This document shows positions 28,442 to 31,041 of a stretch of 31,041 nucleotides of DNA, in pieces. The notes under the pieces are model-generated. The model was not told the DNA's origin and made no database searches. It worked only from the letters and a program-made list of their open reading frames with translations. Source of the DNA: Cyclobacteriaceae bacterium (GTDB lineage Bacteria > Bacteroidota > Bacteroidia > Cytophagales > Cyclobacteriaceae). The DNA lies in assembly GCA_025363495.1 (NCBI GenBank), contig JANYDR010000535.1, positions 1 through 31,041 on the forward strand, in the 5' to 3' direction. Every line of letters starts with the position of its first letter. Within the stretch, counting starts at the first letter, position 1. The position numbers were made by a program, and so were the translations under genes.

Positions 28442-30830
28442 AGTCTACTCCACCATTAATATTTTCGGTCTTGCTGTCGGCATGGTAGCGAGTATGCTGA
28501 TTATGCTTTACATCTCTGATGAATTAAGCTATGATCGCTTTCTAAAAGACTCTGACCGTGTCTTCCGTATAGGCTCAAGCGGAAGTTTTGAAGGAAGCGC
28601 ATTCAAATCCGGAATTTCTTCTTCTCCAATAGCAGAGGCATTACTCCTGGAAGTACCGGAGGTAGAGAGTACAACCCGATTTGGATGGTGGCGGGCGATG
28701 CCGATGCGTTATGATGATAATGCTTTCATAGAAAAACATACACTTGTTGCAGACTCCAACTTCTTTCAATTCTTTTCCTTCCCTTTAATTTCAGGAAACC
28801 CGAAGACGGCTTTGAAGGGAACAAACAAAGTTGTCCTCACAGAATCTACGGCGAAGAGATTTTTCGGAGAGGCCAATCCAATGGGAAAAATACTTTTTCG
28901 CGGAGAAGGTAAAGTTGCAACGGAAGTTACGGGTGTCGCCGAAGAGTTGCCTCCCAATTCGCATCTCCAGTTTGATATGATTTTTTCCGGAGAGACTTGG
29001 GAATATATGCAAAATGATCACTGGTCAAATACAGGTCTGTACACCTATATCAAATTGCATTCATCTGCCGATGTCTCAGTGGTAAAAGAGAAATTGGATA
29101 AACTGACGGAGAGGAATATGGGGCCGGAACTTGAAACAATACTTGGAATTTCTCCACAAGAGTTTAAAGCAAAGGGTAATAGTTTTGGATTCTTTCTTCA
29201 GCCTCTTCTTGATATTCATCTAAAGTCAGATCTCTCTGATCTGTCAAGTGAGATTACTCCAACCGGAAACATTCAATATATTTTTATTTTCGGAGCCATT
29301 GCTGTATTCATCTTATTGATCGCCTGCATTAACTTCATGAATCTCTCTACGGCAAGGTCGGCCACACGCGCAAAAGAAGTAGGTGTAAGAAAATCAATTG
29401 GCGCATTACGATCCAGGTTGGTTATGCAATTCTTGTCAGAATCAATGATTTATAGTTTCACGTCAACTTTCGTTGCGCTTGCCATCATCGGATTAATTAT
29501 TTACCCCTTTAATACGCTGGCAGGAAAGAACCTCGATCTGATCATCTTCGCGCAACCCATCTTCATCATGGGAATAATAATATTTGCCTTGCTTATCGGG
29601 CTGATTGCCGGAAGCTATCCCGCTTTCTATCTCACCACCTTTAAACCAATGGATGTGTTAAAGGGTAAAGTTGGCGTGAGTCTTAAGAATTCAACACTGA
29701 GAAATTCCCTGGTGGTATTTCAATTCATGATTTCTATTGCTCTAATCCTTGGGAGCATGGTCGTTTACAAGCAACTGAAATACATGCAGGATAAAAACAT
29801 GGGATTCAATAAAGAAAATGTACTTGATGTGAGTAATGGATGGTCACTGGGAAATCGTATGCAGGAATTCAAAAACGAACTTGCACTCCATCCCGAATTC
29901 AGAAACACAAGTTTTACAAGTGCACTTCCTCCCCTGATTACCGACAGTAACATCTTTCGTAAAGGGGGAACTGAACAGGATATTGTTCTCAACGTGGTTA
30001 CGGTTGACTACGATCACCTGGCAACGATGGGGTATACCTTGGCAGAAGGTCGTTTTTTCTCCGCTGAATTTCCGTCGGATAGTACCGCCATTATTCTGAA
30101 CGAAACAGCTTATAAACAACTTGGATTTAACCACCTGGAAGGCAACACAATTATTAATTTTAATGCAGAGAAACCTGTTCCATTTAAATTGATTGGTGTC
30201 GTTAAGGATTTCAATTTCGAAAATTTAAGAAGTTCCGTCAAACCAATTGCGATGTTACTTAATGTCGGGCCCAACAATTGGATGGTCAGGCAGGCAAATA
30301 ACGAGATTGCCGTTCGGATCACACCTGATGAAACCTTGAGGACAATTGAAAAGTTAGATGAAATTTGGAAAAAATATTCGTCAGCCCCATTTGAATTTAC
30401 CTTCCTTGATCAAAATATCGATACGATGTTCCAGTCTGAGAGACGCATGAGTCAAATCATTTTCATATTTACTGTGCTCATTGTCATCATTGCATGCCTC
30501 GGGTTATTTGGATTGGCAAATTATATGGGCGAGCAACGAGGCAAAGAAATAAGCATTCGTAAAGTGTTGGGAGCATCTATGCCTCAAGTGATCATTCTAT
30601 TACTAAAAGACTTTGCGCTGCTGATAGGGATTGCATTTATCCTGGCAGCCCCTGTCGGATGGTATCTTATGAGCAATTGGCTTCAGGAATTTGCGTACCG
30701 GATTCATGTTGACATATGGATGGTTTCCCTTGCTGGCCTGGCTTCATTATTAGTCGCCATTCTTACAATTGGTTACCAATCAATTAAGGTGGCCCGGGGA
30801 AATCCGGTTGAGTCGCTGAGATCAGAATGA
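28386..30830 (+). CDS. FtsX/MacB-like ABC transporter permease, body of the second array member
   Basis: 814 residues from ATG 28386; ATG 28392 is equally good and matches where prefix-less relatives begin (MLVSYLKVGVRNILKYK). Same architecture as the first copy: TM1 (INIFGLAVGMVASMLIMLYI), external domain, three membrane segments from YIFIFGAIAVFILLIACINFMNLS, the second half from NSLVVFQFMISIALILGSMVVY and the end NPVESLRSE. EVGVRKSIGA and EISIRKVLGAS mark the cytoplasmic coupling loops. The body is complete, so a functional protein could be made by internal initiation even without the prefix, which lies in another frame and overlaps by 56 bases. Confidence 0.88.
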   Translation: MDMLVSYLKVGVRNILKYKVYSTINIFGLAVGMVASMLIMLYISDELSYDRFLKDSDRVFRIGSSGSFEGSAFKSGISSSPIAEALLLEVPEVESTTRFGWWRAMPMRYDDNAFIEKHTLVADSNFFQFFSFPLISGNPKTALKGTNKVVLTESTAKRFFGEANPMGKILFRGEGKVATEVTGVAEELPPNSHLQFDMIFSGETWEYMQNDHWSNTGLYTYIKLHSSADVSVVKEKLDKLTERNMGPELETILGISPQEFKAKGNSFGFFLQPLLDIHLKSDLSDLSSEITPTGNIQYIFIFGAIAVFILLIACINFMNLSTARSATRAKEVGVRKSIGALRSRLVMQFLSESMIYSFTSTFVALAIIGLIIYPFNTLAGKNLDLIIFAQPIFIMGIIIFALLIGLIAGSYPAFYLTTFKPMDVLKGKVGVSLKNSTLRNSLVVFQFMISIALILGSMVVYKQLKYMQDKNMGFNKENVLDVSNGWSLGNRMQEFKNELALHPEFRNTSFTSALPPLITDSNIFRKGGTEQDIVLNVVTVDYDHLATMGYTLAEGRFFSAEFPSDSTAIILNETAYKQLGFNHLEGNTIINFNAEKPVPFKLIGVVKDFNFENLRSSVKPIAMLLNVGPNNWMVRQANNEIAVRITPDETLRTIEKLDEIWKKYSSAPFEFTFLDQNIDTMFQSERRMSQIIFIFTVLIVIIACLGLFGLANYMGEQRGKEISIRKVLGASMPQVIILLLKDFALLIGIAFILAAPVGWYLMSNWLQEFAYRIHVDIWMVSLAGLASLLVAILTIGYQSIKVARGNPVESLRSE

Positions 30831-30831
30831 A

Positions 30832-30883
30832 AGAGTTACCAGTCACCAGTTGCCAGTTACCGGTAACTCGCAACTGGCAACCG
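30832..30883. repeat. Nested palindromic element between array members (filled site)
   Basis: AGTTACCGGTAACT (30855-30868) is a perfect 14-bp palindrome, flanked by CAGTTGC (30847-30853) inverted as GCAACTG (30870-30876). The matching spacer between the first and second permease reads gagttacc-ggtatcatt; here the same flanks are separated by 42 extra bases (30841-30882). So the element is an insertion, or its partner a deletion. It shares 16 identical bases with the copy before obgE. Confidence 0.8.
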
Positions 30884-30906
30884 GTATCATTTAAAACTAA
30901 AATATT

Positions 30907-31041
30907 TTGAAAAACGATAACGCTCCACCCAAGATCTTCCTCCGCTTCTTCCGATGGTTCTGCCATCCTGAACTGCGGAATCATATCGAGGGAGATCTGA
31001 TGGAGTTGTATCGTGAACGAATAGAAAAGTCAGGAAAGAGA
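30907..31041 (+). CDS. Third permease of the array, N-terminal prefix only (cut by window end)
   Basis: 45 codons from the TTG at 30907 and open at the window edge: KNDNAPPKIFLRFFRWFCHPELRNHIEGDLMELYRER, the same prefix as the other two. TTG is used as start here and in the second copy, with identical surroundings (atTTTGAAAAA), while the first copy has ATG. The nucleotide sequence is close to that of the second copy (28160-28300), so the duplication is recent or is homogenised by gene conversion. The array continues to the right. Confidence 0.82.
   Translation, partial: MKNDNAPPKIFLRFFRWFCHPELRNHIEGDLMELYRERIEKSGKR

Noticed and set aside
22224..30883. GGTAAC repeats as a CRISPR array
   Set aside because: The copies are dispersed between different genes, self-palindromic, of unequal length, and have no regular spacers or cas genes.

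Overview
The window looks like chromosomal DNA of a Bacteroidota bacterium, probably of the order Cytophagales. Several genes have the Bacteroidota -7 promoter element TAnnTTTG upstream, and Shine-Dalgarno sequences are essentially absent. The families present also fit: a PorT-type outer-membrane barrel, PadR-linked FtsX/MacB-like permeases carrying an N-terminal prefix domain, a GH109 enzyme with a Tat signal, GMC oxidoreductase paired with gluconate-dehydrogenase subunit 3, a TMEM220-like protein, and the hpt-adk-obgE order. Species cannot be fixed from sequence alone.

Region by region. 1-3023: an HxlR regulator with a palindromic operator, a decayed GxxExxY (PD-(D/E)XK) gene, a barrel protein, a DoxX-like membrane protein and a pirin. 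3045-5905: a histidine kinase and OmpR-type regulator operon running towards pirin, divergent from a small secreted protein. 6007-8938: a secreted protein made of two galactose-binding-like modules, a frameshifted CheY-like regulator, a GlcG/HbpS-like protein and an unknown lipoprotein. 8968-10557: an accessory patch of five small genes (XRE regulator, 53-residue membrane protein overlapping a Fur-like winged-helix protein, second XRE regulator with a proline-rich tail, basic unknown protein) with operator-like repeats between them.

10670-20536 is mostly metabolic: VOC protein, group D flavin monooxygenase-like protein, PnuC, YciI, M24 peptidase, TMEM220-like protein, metallo-beta-lactamase-fold hydrolase, AraC-MGMT fusion, GMC oxidoreductase with its subunit 3, and an M42-like peptidase. 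20856-24675 carries the GH109 enzyme, then hpt, adk and obgE. 24716-24883 is a HigA-type antitoxin fragment without its DNA-binding half.

25097-31041 is a PadR regulator followed by a tandem array of large permeases. The first is intact, the second has its prefix domain in a different frame from its body, and the third is cut by the window edge. No ATPase gene lies with them here.

From about 22 kb rightward the intergenic spaces carry a family of short nested palindromes built on GGTAAC/GTTACC. A paralogous pair of spacers in the permease array provides an empty and a filled site for a 42-bp copy, which is the most distinctive feature of the window. I found no tRNA, rRNA, CRISPR array or insertion sequence. 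All family assignments come from reading the sequence against remembered family features; no search was run.
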